This document shows, in pieces, positions 38,120-46,076 of a stretch of DNA of 64,000 nucleotides. Where the stretch lies: positions 2,173,501 through 2,237,500 of the forward strand of contig NZ_CP108581.1 of the NCBI RefSeq assembly GCF_036010665.1, given 5' to 3'. The translations under genes were made by a program, and so were the position numbers. Source of the DNA: Microbispora sp. NBC_01189 (GTDB taxonomy: Bacteria; Actinomycetota; Actinomycetes; Streptosporangiales; Streptosporangiaceae). Every line of letters starts with the position of its first letter. Positions within the stretch are counted from its first letter, which is position 1. The notes under the pieces are model-generated. The model did not search any database. It had not been told where the DNA came from and saw nothing but the letters and a program-made list of their open reading frames with translations.

Positions 38120-39226
38120 GTGACGCCGACCAACCCCCGCCGCCCGAAGGAAGGGCAGTCGTCCGGCCCGGGCGGACCACGCAGGCGCATCTCCCATCCC
38201 ATGATCCTCGCCACCGCGTTCGTGCTGACCGCGACCGGCGGCGTCGGAGTGGCGGCGGCCTCCGCCGCTCCCGTCACCCCGCCGGCCGACGCTCCGGAGC
38301 CCGTGGTGACGGCCACCGTGACGATCACCCCCACGCCGGAGACCATCCCGGCCGAGACGACCGCCCCCGCGACCGCCACCACGGTGCCCCTCGTGGGCCC
38401 GTTCCTCGGCGTGCTGCACGGCGAGGTGGTCGTGCCGGCCAAGAACGGGTGCGACACCGTCACGGTGTTCACCCAGACCGGCCAGGCCGTCGCCGTGGCC
38501 GAGGGCTCGGTCACCGTCCGGAGCCAGGACGGCTTCGAACAGTCGTACGCCGTCGACGACTCGACGCGGGTCTTCACGGGCCGTCGCGGCGGCGAGATCC
38601 GGCAGGACGCCTGGGTCTCGGTGGTCGCCGCGGCGCCCGCCGCCCCGTCACCCGCCCCGCCGAGCCCCACCCCGCCGACCCCCACCCCGCCGACCACGCC
38701 TGAAGCCACACCGACTCCCCCTGAGGAGACCCCCACACCACCCGAGAGCACGCCGACTCCGCCCGAGGCCACCCCCGATCCCCCTGAGGAGACGCCGACC
38801 CCACCCGAGAGCACGCCCGCTCCCGAGACCCTGACCCCTCCGGCTCCGGAGGCTCCCACGGCGCCGGGAGAGACGGACTCCGTCGCGCCGAAGACCGAAC
38901 CGGCGCCCGCCGCCTCTCAGGGGGAGACCGCGGCGGCAGCCTACGTCTTCGATCTCTCCCGGCCGAGCAAGAAGCTGTGGAACCTCAGCAAGGGCTCGCC
39001 GTACTTCCCGCACTGGCGCTCCGGCAAGCTCGCCTGGCACACCCCCAAGCCCTGCCCGACGCCGACGGTCACGCCCACGGCGCCGGACGACACCCCAACC
39101 GACACCCCCACCGACGCCCCGACCACCCCGACCACCCCGAGCGCTCCGGCGGAGACGCCTGCCGACACCCTGTCTCCCACCCCTGAGCCGACGCTCACGG
39201 ACGCCCCGGCTCCGCCCGGGTCCTGA
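38120..39226 (+). CDS. Secreted Pro/Thr-rich protein of unknown function
   Basis: 368 residues with a twin-basic N-terminus and signal peptide (about 25-50, cleavage near ASAAP). A small folded region follows (about 93-172, LGVLHGEVVVPAKNGCDTVTVFTQ...), then long PTPPE repeats, and a conserved-looking island near 275-310 containing KKLWNLSKGSPYFPHWRSGK. A second Thr/Pro tail ends the protein. The GTG is preceded by GGAGGAAC. The repeats look like cell-wall-spanning linkers. I do not recognise the folded parts. It faces the same way as the C39 exporter but is 254 nt away with its own likely promoter. Confidence 0.85.
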   Translation: MTPTNPRRPKEGQSSGPGGPRRRISHPMILATAFVLTATGGVGVAAASAAPVTPPADAPEPVVTATVTITPTPETIPAETTAPATATTVPLVGPFLGVLHGEVVVPAKNGCDTVTVFTQTGQAVAVAEGSVTVRSQDGFEQSYAVDDSTRVFTGRRGGEIRQDAWVSVVAAAPAAPSPAPPSPTPPTPTPPTTPEATPTPPEETPTPPESTPTPPEATPDPPEETPTPPESTPAPETLTPPAPEAPTAPGETDSVAPKTEPAPAASQGETAAAAYVFDLSRPSKKLWNLSKGSPYFPHWRSGKLAWHTPKPCPTPTVTPTAPDDTPTDTPTDAPTTPTTPSAPAETPADTLSPTPEPTLTDAPAPPGS

Positions 39227-39379
39227 TCGCCCCGTACGGCCGGCCCTCGCCTCGGCGGGAGGCGGCCGTACGGCTGCCCGGCGCGAGCAGAGACCGCGCG
39301 CGCCGGGAGGCGGCCATTCCCGGCGCGCGGGAGGAAGCCGCCTATACTGCCGCTGCCGGCGGATCGGAGCGACGCCTTC

Positions 39380-39413
39380 CGTGCCACCCTCGAAGTCGTG
39401 CCACCCTCGAAGT
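39380..39413 (+). repeat. 17-bp perfect tandem duplication
   Basis: cgtgccaccctcgaagt occurs twice head to tail just upstream of the acyl-CoA synthetase start. The stretch 39227-39379 holds no other recognisable element. Confidence 0.9.
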
Positions 39414-39436
39414 ACCGACGAAAGGTGACGCAGGCC

Positions 39437-40843
39437 ATGCTGGAAGGACTTCGACAGGCGGCCGGAAGGGACGGCGCCGCCGCCGTACGGCTCGGAGACG
39501 ACGCACTGGCGCCGGAGGAACTGCTGCACGCCGCGAGCGCCGTGGCCGGCGGGATCGCGGGCGCCCCCGCGGTCGCCGTCCACGCCACACCGACCATGGA
39601 CACTGTGATCGCGGTGGTCGCGGGACTGCTCGCGAACGTGCCGGTCGTCCCGGTGCCCCCCGACGCCGGGCCCATGGAGCGCGGCCACATCCTCCGCGAC
39701 TCGGCTCCCGCGCTCATGCTGGCGGCGAAGGGCGCGCTGGAGGACCCGGGCGTCCCCGGCGTCCCCGTCGTCCCCGTGGACGACGTCGCGGGCGCGGAGA
39801 CGTCCTTCCCCGGCCCGGAGCCCGGCTCGACCGCCCTGGTGCTCTACACCAGCGGCACGACGGGCCGCCCGAAGGGCGTGCGGATCTCCCACGGCGCCAT
39901 CACGGCCAACCTCGGCGCGCTCGCCGAGGCGTGGGCGTGGACGGAGGAGGACACCCTGGTCCACGGGCTGCCGCTGTTCCACGTCCACGGCCTGATCCTC
40001 GGCGTGCTCGGCGCCTTCCACACCGGCTCGGCGCTGGTTCACACGGGACGGCCGTCCCCCCGCGCGTACGCCGGGGCGCCGGGGACCGTCTACTTCGGGG
40101 TCCCCACCGTGTGGTCGCGGGTCCGCGACGACCCGGAGTCGGCGCGGGCCCTGCGCGGCGCCAGGCTGCTGGTCTCCGGCAGCGCTCCGCTCCGGCAGGC
40201 GCTGTTCGAGAACGTGCGGGCCCTCACCGGACACGCCCTGGTCAACCGGTACGGCATGACCGAGACGCTGATCACGGTCAGCGGCCGGGCGGGAGAGGAC
40301 CAGACACCCGGCTGGGTCGGGACCGCCCTGCCGGGCGTGGAGACCCGGCTGGTGGCGGAGGACGGCGCCCTCCTGCCCCACGACGGCTCGGCCCTGGGCG
40401 AGCTCGAGGTGCGGGGGCCGAGTCTGTTCACCGAATACACCAACGCGCCGGAGGCCACGGCGGCCTCGACGACCGCGGACGGCTGGTTCCGCACCGGCGA
40501 CCTCGCGATCGTCGGGCCCGGCGGCGCCCACCGGATCATGGGCAGGGCGTCGACCGACTTCATCAAGACCGGCGGCTTCAAGGTGAGCGCCGCCGAGGTG
40601 GAGGACGCTCTCCTGGCGCATCCGGCGGTGCGCGAGGCCGCCGTCGTGGGCGCCCCCGACGACGATCTCGGGGAGCAGATCCACGCCTACGTCGTGGCGG
40701 ACGCGGTCGCGGCCGACGAGCTCGTGAGCTTCGTCGCCACCGAGTTGTCCGTCCACAAGCGGCCCCGGCAGGTGAACTTCGTGCCGGAGCTGCCCAAGAA
40801 CCGGCTGGGCAAGGTCGTCAAGGGCGACCTCGGCCGCCGGTGA
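39437..40843 (+). CDS. matB: MatB-like malonyl-CoA synthetase
   Basis: 468-residue ANL-superfamily ligase. Motifs are LVLYTSGTTGRPKG (A3), RYGMTET (A5), FRTGD (A7) and KVVKG near the C-terminus with the catalytic Lys. It resembles actinomycete MatB in order and wording (VHGLPLFHVHGLILGVLG, LLVSGSAPL, RYGMTETL, LFTEYTNAPEATAAS), which makes malonyl-CoA or methylmalonyl-CoA from the free diacid. The ATG at 39437 gives the natural N-terminus. An upstream in-frame GTG at 39398 lies inside the tandem duplication. DpgA consumes four malonyl-CoA, so a link to that pathway is possible, but the gene stands apart and may be housekeeping. Confidence 0.83.
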   Translation: MLEGLRQAAGRDGAAAVRLGDDALAPEELLHAASAVAGGIAGAPAVAVHATPTMDTVIAVVAGLLANVPVVPVPPDAGPMERGHILRDSAPALMLAAKGALEDPGVPGVPVVPVDDVAGAETSFPGPEPGSTALVLYTSGTTGRPKGVRISHGAITANLGALAEAWAWTEEDTLVHGLPLFHVHGLILGVLGAFHTGSALVHTGRPSPRAYAGAPGTVYFGVPTVWSRVRDDPESARALRGARLLVSGSAPLRQALFENVRALTGHALVNRYGMTETLITVSGRAGEDQTPGWVGTALPGVETRLVAEDGALLPHDGSALGELEVRGPSLFTEYTNAPEATAASTTADGWFRTGDLAIVGPGGAHRIMGRASTDFIKTGGFKVSAAEVEDALLAHPAVREAAVVGAPDDDLGEQIHAYVVADAVAADELVSFVATELSVHKRPRQVNFVPELPKNRLGKVVKGDLGRR

Positions 40844-40957
40844 GCATGCCGGGACATCCCCGGCGAGACCACCCGGCGAGACCGTCACCGCCTCGCCCGG
40901 AGGCGGTGACCGTCGCGGACGGCCGGCGGCGGCCCGGAACCCCCGGAGGGGCGCGCT

Positions 40958-41572
40958 TCAGCGGTCGCGCCGGCGCCCGACCCTGCCGCCCACCCCGCCG
41001 AACAACGCCAGGCCCCGCACCACGACCACCGGCGCGGAAGGATCGATGTCCGGGCCGTTGTGCACGTCGAAGCCGCCGAAGATGCCGGTCCCGTGGCAGC
41101 GCACCTCGACCCCCTCGGGCACGACGATCTCGGCTCCGCCGAAGATCGCGTAGACCGTGATCTCGACCTCCTTCGCCTCGAACTCGGCGGAGGTCAGGTC
41201 GAACTGCACCCCGCCGAAGACGGCGAGCGCCCTGGTCCGCCGCCGTACCCTCCAACGGCCCTTGCGTACGGCGCCGCCGAAGACGGCGACGACGCTCTCG
41301 GGCTCGGAGGTCGCGTCCGGGTGGTAGGACACCGGGGTCGCGGCGGGACGGCGCCGGTCGACCTGCAGGTCGTGGGTGAGCACGTCGAGCTCTCCCACCG
41401 TCTTCGCCTGGTAGAGGGTGTCCAGGCGGTCGGAGTACTCGTCGTGACTCAGCTGGCCGTTGCTCAGGGCCTCGCCGAGCAGGGCGGCGACCTGCTCCCT
41501 GTTGCTGTCCGAGGCACGCAGGTGCGACGTCCGCGAGTCACGACGCTCGGGGGGGTTATCCATAATGGTCAC
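40958..41572 (-). CDS. DUF1707 / LiaF-like cell-envelope protein
   Basis: 204 residues. The N-terminal DUF1707 domain is LRASDSNREQVAALLGEALSNGQL...EYSDRLDTLYQAKTVGELDVLTHDL. It is followed by a beta-helical LiaF-type C-terminal region with repeated GG turns (VFGG, IFGG, LFGG). No membrane segment is visible. The GTG at 41572 has GAGGAGAA 8 nt upstream, better than the ATG three codons later. The family is common and poorly characterised in actinobacteria, and related LiaF domains take part in responses to cell-wall antibiotics. Confidence 0.87.
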   Translation of the reverse strand: MTIMDNPPERRDSRTSHLRASDSNREQVAALLGEALSNGQLSHDEYSDRLDTLYQAKTVGELDVLTHDLQVDRRRPAATPVSYHPDATSEPESVVAVFGGAVRKGRWRVRRRTRALAVFGGVQFDLTSAEFEAKEVEITVYAIFGGAEIVVPEGVEVRCHGTGIFGGFDVHNGPDIDPSAPVVVVRGLALFGGVGGRVGRRRDR

Positions 41573-41680
41573 GATAGTTCTCCTCGGCCCCCGGCAGGGA
41601 GCCGAACGCACCCGCGACGCCACCTCACCGCGAACGGCGGCGCCCGCCGTCCGGCCCGGGAGGGCGTACGACCGGCGGCC

Positions 41681-41717
41681 GGTGCCCCTCCGCGCTTCAC
41701 CGGCGCGGAGGGGCACC
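41681..41717 (-). terminator. Strong hairpin terminator after the small secreted protein gene
   Basis: Perfect 14-bp stem (GGTGCCCCTCCGCG / CGCGGAGGGGCACC, 9-nt loop) starting 13 nt past the stop of the gene at 41730-42143. It has no T-run, as is usual in high-GC actinobacteria. Confidence 0.8.
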
Positions 41718-41729
41718 CTCCACCGGTGT

Positions 41730-42143
41730 TTAGTTGTAGTAGCCGTCGCAGCAGTCGTATCCCCAGACGGCGTTGGCCCAGAGACAGTTGTCCCACCAGG
41801 AGTCATTCCACGAGGGAATGACACTGCCGCACGTCTCCCCGTACCCGTAGGAGGAGGTGGTGCGCCAGTTGTTGAAACTGTTGTCGGCGGTGTTGTTGAT
41901 ACCGACGGTGGAGTGGCCGTCTCCGTATCCGGTGGTGCCGCACGGGTTATGGGCGGTGGTGCGCCAGTTGTCGAAGCTGTTCGCGAACGTGTTGTTGAAC
42001 AGGACTTCTTCAGCCGGGCTCGAGTATCCGTATTCCATTGGAGCGGTCGCCGCGCCCGCGGCCGCGGCGCTCAGCGTGAGAGCGCCACCGGCGAGCGCGG
42101 TGGAGAATGCGAATCCGGCGATGACCTTCTTGAGCTTGGGCAT
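41730..42143 (-). CDS. Small secreted protein with NWRTT repeats
   Basis: 137 residues. The signal peptide is clear (MPKLKKVIAGFAFSTALAGG..., cleavage near AAAGAATA). The mature part of about 100 residues holds two copies of an NSF[DN]NWRTT motif 34 residues apart, four Cys, and an aromatic, Asn-rich C-terminus with SWWDNCLWANAVWGYDCC. GAGGGGGACACGA precedes ATG. The composition (Asn, Gly, Tyr, Trp, small) suggests a surface or assembly-forming protein, but it is not a chaplin or rodlin that I recognise. No function assigned. Confidence 0.83.
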   Translation of the reverse strand: MPKLKKVIAGFAFSTALAGGALTLSAAAAGAATAPMEYGYSSPAEEVLFNNTFANSFDNWRTTAHNPCGTTGYGDGHSTVGINNTADNSFNNWRTTSSYGYGETCGSVIPSWNDSWWDNCLWANAVWGYDCCDGYYN

Positions 42144-42319
42144 TCGTGTCCCCCTCTAAAGGATCAACTGCCTGATTTGCACGACATGCACCCTTAGAGC
42201 GCTATGTCGCTTAGTGACCGTTCTGCCGCCATCACCCCGCGATTGCATGGTTTCCAGACCGAATGACCGATAAACGGCGATTTACCGTGTTTGATGCCTC
42301 ATTATGAGTACCAGAGCAC

Positions 42320-42335
42320 CATAAGTCCACTTATG
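42320..42335. promoter_or_regulatory. AT-rich palindrome between lsr2 and the small secreted protein gene
   Basis: CATAAGT CC ACTTATG, 7-bp arms, in a locally AT-rich patch just past the lsr2 stop. It may be an operator for the downstream secreted-protein gene. The rest of 42144-42319 shows no other element. Confidence 0.4.
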
Positions 42336-42341
42336 AGTTAT

Positions 42342-42752
42342 TCATCCCGAAATGTCCGATTCTGCGTCGTGGGTGGACGCCTCCTCGGAGGCCTCCTCCG
42401 GAGCGGCGTCGGGGTGGGCCGCGACGAACTGTTCGAGGATCTCGTCGGGCATCTTTCCGCGCGCGGGCACCTCCAGCCCCTGCTCGCGGGCCCACTCGCG
42501 GACGTCGGTGAGCGTGTGACCGCGCAGGCGCGGCGAGGCGTCCGCGGCCTTCTTCGCCCGCGACGCCTGCTTCACCTCGCGGGCGTTCTCCAGGACTTCC
42601 TCGACGAAGGCGAGCGCCTCGTTCAGGCGCTTGTGGTTCTCGTCGCACAGGTCGATGGCGAAGGTCCGGTTCAGCAGCGGGAACTCCCGTCTCGCCACGT
42701 CGTCGCCCTCGGAGTGGTCGAGGTCGTCAACCAGTATCACCTTCTGCGCCAC
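42342..42752 (-). CDS. lsr2: Lsr2-family nucleoid-associated protein (divergent paralogue)
   Basis: 136 residues. The N-terminal dimerisation domain starts MAQKVILVDDLD but departs from the usual form afterwards. The C-terminal DNA-binding domain, VREWAREQGLEVPARGKMPDEILEQF, has RGK where typical Lsr2 proteins have the RGR AT-hook-like motif. It also has an acidic C-terminal tail. Lsr2 silences AT-rich and acquired genes, including biosynthetic clusters. The divergent N-terminus suggests an accessory paralogue rather than the main chromosomal copy. That is an inference. Confidence 0.85.
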   Translation of the reverse strand: MAQKVILVDDLDHSEGDDVARREFPLLNRTFAIDLCDENHKRLNEALAFVEEVLENAREVKQASRAKKAADASPRLRGHTLTDVREWAREQGLEVPARGKMPDEILEQFVAAHPDAAPEEASEEASTHDAESDISG

Positions 42753-42783
42753 GTGCCGCCCTTTCCCAGGTGGATCTACATCT

Positions 42784-42969
42784 TTACGAACCGTGGCATC
42801 CTACTCGCGGGGCATCCCCGCTCGCGCTGATCCCGTCCACGCCCGCGCCGATCAGGCGGCGTACGGCGGCGGGCGCGTCCACCGTCCACACGAGGACCTT
42901 CATCCCCAGCCTGTGGACGCGCCGGACGTAGCCGATCGTCTCGGTGAGCATCGCCTCCGTCTCCGGCAT
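42784..42969 (-). pseudogene. Remnant of a glycerophosphodiester phosphodiesterase C-terminus
   Basis: A 61-codon frame containing YVRRVHRLGMKVLVWTVDAP and RRLIGAGVDGI, the typical C-terminal end of GDPD enzymes, but with no catalytic N-terminal part. It abuts the methyltransferase gene, so the rest was probably lost by deletion. Confidence 0.6.
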
Positions 42970-42983
42970 CCCGGCCGTACGGG

Positions 42984-43742
42984 TCAAAGGCGCGCGGCGG
43001 TGACCACCACCGTGACGTAGGCCATCGTGAAGCCGCCCCCGATCCCGTCGATCGCGGCCCCGGCCTCCGCGAGCACCTCCGACAGCGCGTCCGGCGGGAG
43101 CCGGGTCAGGATGCCGGACGTGGGCATCTGGTCCAGCCACTCGTCACGGGTGTAGAACCGCTGCCAGCCGAACCGCCACTCCTCGGACTCGCCGAACGCG
43201 CCCGCCTCCCGGATGCCGCCGGCGGCCCTGTCCAGCAGCGGCCGGTATCCGTCCAGGGCCGACTTCGCCGGCCCGCTCCCCGGCGGGGGAAAGCCGGGTA
43301 TCAGCCGCCGGTAGACCGCGGCGAGGTTCTCCGCCACGATGGGCGGTGGCTCGAACACATGCCAGAACGCCGCCAGACGGCCACCGGGGCGCAGCACCTC
43401 GGCGGCCTTCAACGCGCCGGCGACCGGGTCGACCCAGTGCCAGGACGTCCCCGCGACGACCGCGTCGTACGTCCGGCCGGCGGGGTCCCATGCCTCGAAC
43501 GTCGCCACCTCGACCTCGATCCCGCTGTCGCGCGCGAAGGCGGCCATCCGCGGGTCGGGTTCGACGCCGAGCACCCGGCAGCCCGCCGACCGGAACTGCC
43601 GCGCCTCGATGCCGGTGCCGCAGCCGACGTCGAGGACCTCGGGCCCGGGACAGGTGGCGACGATCCTTTCCACCATGGCGCCGGGATAGGCGGGCCGGGT
43701 GCGGTCGTACCGCTCGGCGTCCTCCCCGAACGACTCCGCCAT
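42984..43742 (-). CDS. Class I SAM-dependent methyltransferase
   Basis: 252 residues with motif I VLDVGCGTG and an acidic post-II residue (GVEPDPRM). The segment RPAYPGAMVERIVA and the motif SWHWVDPVAGALKAAEVLRPGG resemble small-molecule methyltransferases of the UbiE/Methyltransf_11 type. The ATG at 43742 has GAGG 8 nt upstream. Longer frames would start inside the 39-bp palindrome that lies between this gene and the divergent TetR gene. The TetR protein probably represses this gene. The substrate is unknown. Confidence 0.87.
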   Translation of the reverse strand: MAESFGEDAERYDRTRPAYPGAMVERIVATCPGPEVLDVGCGTGIEARQFRSAGCRVLGVEPDPRMAAFARDSGIEVEVATFEAWDPAGRTYDAVVAGTSWHWVDPVAGALKAAEVLRPGGRLAAFWHVFEPPPIVAENLAAVYRRLIPGFPPPGSGPAKSALDGYRPLLDRAAGGIREAGAFGESEEWRFGWQRFYTRDEWLDQMPTSGILTRLPPDALSEVLAEAGAAIDGIGGGFTMAYVTVVVTAARL

Positions 43743-43772
43743 CTGCCTGGCCTCGTGTGGTGAGCCTTCGCA

Positions 43773-43811
43773 AGTGGGCATGTGCCCACTATCAGTGGGC
43801 ACATGCCCACT
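43773..43811. promoter_or_regulatory. 39-bp nested palindrome, TetR operator
   Basis: AGTGGGCATGTGCCCACT, then ATC, then the reverse complement AGTGGGCACATGCCCACT. Each half is itself a near-perfect palindrome with AGTGGGCA/TGCCCACT arms. It sits between the methyltransferase and TetR genes and fits two stacked repressor dimers. Confidence 0.85.
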
Positions 43812-43860
43812 CGTCAACGGCACCGGTAGAGTCGGTCATGGCGGAGAGGAGGGACGAGCG

Positions 43861-44454
43861 GTGCCGACGGGAGTGGCCCTCCGCGACGTACGCACGCAGT
43901 TGTTCGACGCGGCCGAGCGCGTCCTGCTCAGGGACGGACCGAGCGCGCTGACCAGCCGGGCGGTCACCACCGAGGCGGGCTGCGCCAAGGGCGTCCTGCA
44001 CCGGCACTTCGCCGACTTCGACGCCTTCCTCGCCGAGCTGGTGCTCGACGGCATCGCCAGGATCGACGGCCAGGCGACCGCTCTGCGCGACTCCGCCGGG
44101 ACCGGCACCGTCGCCGGCAACCTCACCGACGTGCTGACGGACCTGTTCGGGTCGATCGCCGTCGCGGTCGTCGGTCTGATCATCTCCCGCGACGGCCTGC
44201 GCGCCCGGTTACGTCAGGCCAGGCCCGGCCAGGGCCTTCCGCTCCTCACGGAGGCCGCGGCCATGCTCGCCGCCTATCTCGCGGCCGAGCGTGATCTGGG
44301 CCGGATCGCGGCGGACGCCGACGTCGACACGCTCGCTCCCACGCTGCTCGGCGCCTCACACCTGCTCTTCGCCGACCGCGACGGCGGCCCGCCCCAGGCC
44401 GACGCCGTACACAAGATGGTGAGCACGGTCATCGCCGGTGTCGTACGCGACTGA
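43861..44454 (+). CDS. TetR-family transcriptional regulator
   Basis: 197 residues. The N-terminal helix-turn-helix is at about 25-55 (LTSRAVTTEAGCAKGVLHRHFADFDAFLAEL), followed by a helical ligand domain with no recognised signature. The GTG start is preceded by GGAGGG. It is divergent from the methyltransferase gene over the 39-bp palindrome, which it presumably binds, regulating itself and its neighbour. Confidence 0.92.
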   Translation: MPTGVALRDVRTQLFDAAERVLLRDGPSALTSRAVTTEAGCAKGVLHRHFADFDAFLAELVLDGIARIDGQATALRDSAGTGTVAGNLTDVLTDLFGSIAVAVVGLIISRDGLRARLRQARPGQGLPLLTEAAAMLAAYLAAERDLGRIAADADVDTLAPTLLGASHLLFADRDGGPPQADAVHKMVSTVIAGVVRD

Positions 44455-44541
44455 GCCGCGAGCCACACCACCCTGCGTGCCGCCGGCCCAGCCCTGCCTG
44501 CCCCCTGGCCTTCGCGGACGACGGGCGACGTGGCGCCGAGG

Positions 44542-44661
44542 TCACGGCGGGCCGATCTCGAACTCCCCGGCCCGGACACCGTCGAGGAACGCGGCCCATT
44601 CGGCCGGAGTGAAGAGAAGTGCCGGACCCTCCGGGTCCTTGGAGTCTCGAACGGCGATCAA
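44542..44661 (-). pseudogene. C-terminal fragment of a DUF397 protein
   Basis: Forty codons reading LIAVRDSKDPEGPALLFTP and AEWAAFLDGVRAGEF, the second half of a DUF397 domain. There is no start or N-terminal half. It begins exactly where the neighbouring XRE-DUF5753 gene loses homology, so one deletion removed the end of one gene and the start of the other. Confidence 0.8.
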
Positions 44662-45155
44662 CCGGTCATCACCTCCGGACCTCCGACCAGCCGATGCAGG
44701 ACCGACTCGTCGAGCACGCACCGGAAAGTCGGCGGCTCGGGCGTGGCGCGGCTCAGGACGGCCTGCCGTTCCAGCCGGGCCGCCACGGCGGTCTCGTCAC
44801 CGAGCAGCGCGCTCGCGTACGCATCGGTCTGCAGCAAACCGGGAACCACAAGCGGCTCGTAGGTCCGCAGTGCTACCGCCGCCTGCTCCTTCTCGCGCCA
44901 CTCGCCGAACCAGGCGGGGAAAACCTGCACCTTGCGCCAGTCCAGGAGCCGGAGCAGCGCGCCACCCGTCACCAGTGCCTCGTCGCAGCACCGGGCGAAC
45001 TCCGGGCTCGCCGGAAGCTGACCGGTCTCGACACCGCTGACCAGCGACTCGCTGAAGTGGACCTTCTGCGCGAGTTGCGCCTGGGTCAGCCCCGCCTGCG
45101 CCCGGTAGTGACGCAACTCCCGCCCCCATATCGCCTGAGGTGAGTACACGTCCAC
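44658..45155 (-). CDS. XRE helix-turn-helix / DUF5753 regulator, 3'-truncated
   Basis: 165 residues where the family usually has about 280. The N-terminal XRE domain is ELRHYRAQAGLTQAQLAQKVHFSESLVSGVETGQ. DUF5753 starts (YEPLVVPGLLQTDAYASALL) but stops after HRLVGGPEVM-TG, in the middle of the domain. Such genes normally precede a DUF397 gene, and the fragment of one follows at once in another frame. The GTG at 45155 has AAGGGGG upstream. The remaining protein keeps its DNA-binding part but is probably non-functional or altered. Confidence 0.75.
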   Translation of the reverse strand: MDVYSPQAIWGRELRHYRAQAGLTQAQLAQKVHFSESLVSGVETGQLPASPEFARCCDEALVTGGALLRLLDWRKVQVFPAWFGEWREKEQAAVALRTYEPLVVPGLLQTDAYASALLGDETAVAARLERQAVLSRATPEPPTFRCVLDESVLHRLVGGPEVMTG

Positions 45156-45293
45156 AGCACACCCCCTTCGTCGGGTAATCAAATTACAACAGAAAGTAAT
45201 CACGTGAGCGTCGCACGCGCTGCGGGTAACGTGACCACTTGTGACAAGGCCGGCGCTGTTCGATCGGGAGACCCGTTACTCCGGGGGCCGGGC

Positions 45294-46073
45294 GTGAACG
45301 ATGACGACCGGCTCTTGTTGCGCCGTACGTTCACCGAGGACGCCGTCCTGTACGACCGGATGCGGCCCGGCTATCCGGCCGCGCTGTTCAAGCACGTTCC
45401 CCGGGGCAGCCGGGTGCTGGAGATCGGCTGCGGCACCGGTCAGGCCACCGTCGCCCTCGCCGAGCGCGGCTGCGCGGTCACGGCGATCGAGCTCGGCGCC
45501 GAGATGGCGGCGCTCGCCCGCCGCAAGCTGGCCCGGTTCGCCCGCGTGGACGTGGTCAACGCGGCCTTCGAGGAGTGGCCGCTGCCGCCCGAGCCGTTCG
45601 ACGTCGTCTTCGCCGCCACCAGCTTCCACTGGCTCGACCCGGCCACGCGCGTGGGCAGGTCGGCCGACGCGTTGCGGCCGGGCGGCCCGCTGGCCGTCGT
45701 CTCGACCGAGCACGTCGCCGGTGGCACCGAGGCGTTCTTCGCCGACGTGCAGCGCTGCTACGAGCGGTGGGACCCCGCCACGCCGCCCGGCCTGCGGTTG
45801 ACACCCGCGAGCGCCATCCCGTACGACAGCGGCGAGATCGACGCCTCCGGCCGCTTCGGGCCGGTGCGGTTCCACCGCTTCGAGTGGGACCACGCCTACA
45901 CGACGCGGGAGTATCTCGACCTGCTCGGCACCTACTCCGGCCACCGTGCCCTGCCCGCCGAGGCCCGCACGGGGCTGCTCGACTGCATCGCTGCACTCAT
46001 CGACAACCGGTACGGCGGACGGATCGTCAAGCGCTACCTCACCCAACTCGCCCTCGCGAACAAGCTCGGCTGA
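45294..46073 (+). CDS. Class I SAM-dependent methyltransferase
   Basis: 259 residues with motif I VLEIGCGTGQAT, a post-I acidic residue (TAIELGAEM) and SFHWLDPATRVGRSADALRPGG. This is the same broad family as the methyltransferase at 42984-43742, but from a separate locus. The C-terminus (FEWDHAYTTREYLDLLGTYSGHRALP) is typical of the family. The GTG start has GGGGG upstream. It converges with the HAD gene, with 3 nt between the stops. The substrate is unknown. Confidence 0.88.
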   Translation: MNDDDRLLLRRTFTEDAVLYDRMRPGYPAALFKHVPRGSRVLEIGCGTGQATVALAERGCAVTAIELGAEMAALARRKLARFARVDVVNAAFEEWPLPPEPFDVVFAATSFHWLDPATRVGRSADALRPGGPLAVVSTEHVAGGTEAFFADVQRCYERWDPATPPGLRLTPASAIPYDSGEIDASGRFGPVRFHRFEWDHAYTTREYLDLLGTYSGHRALPAEARTGLLDCIAALIDNRYGGRIVKRYLTQLALANKLG

Positions 46074-46076
46074 GGG

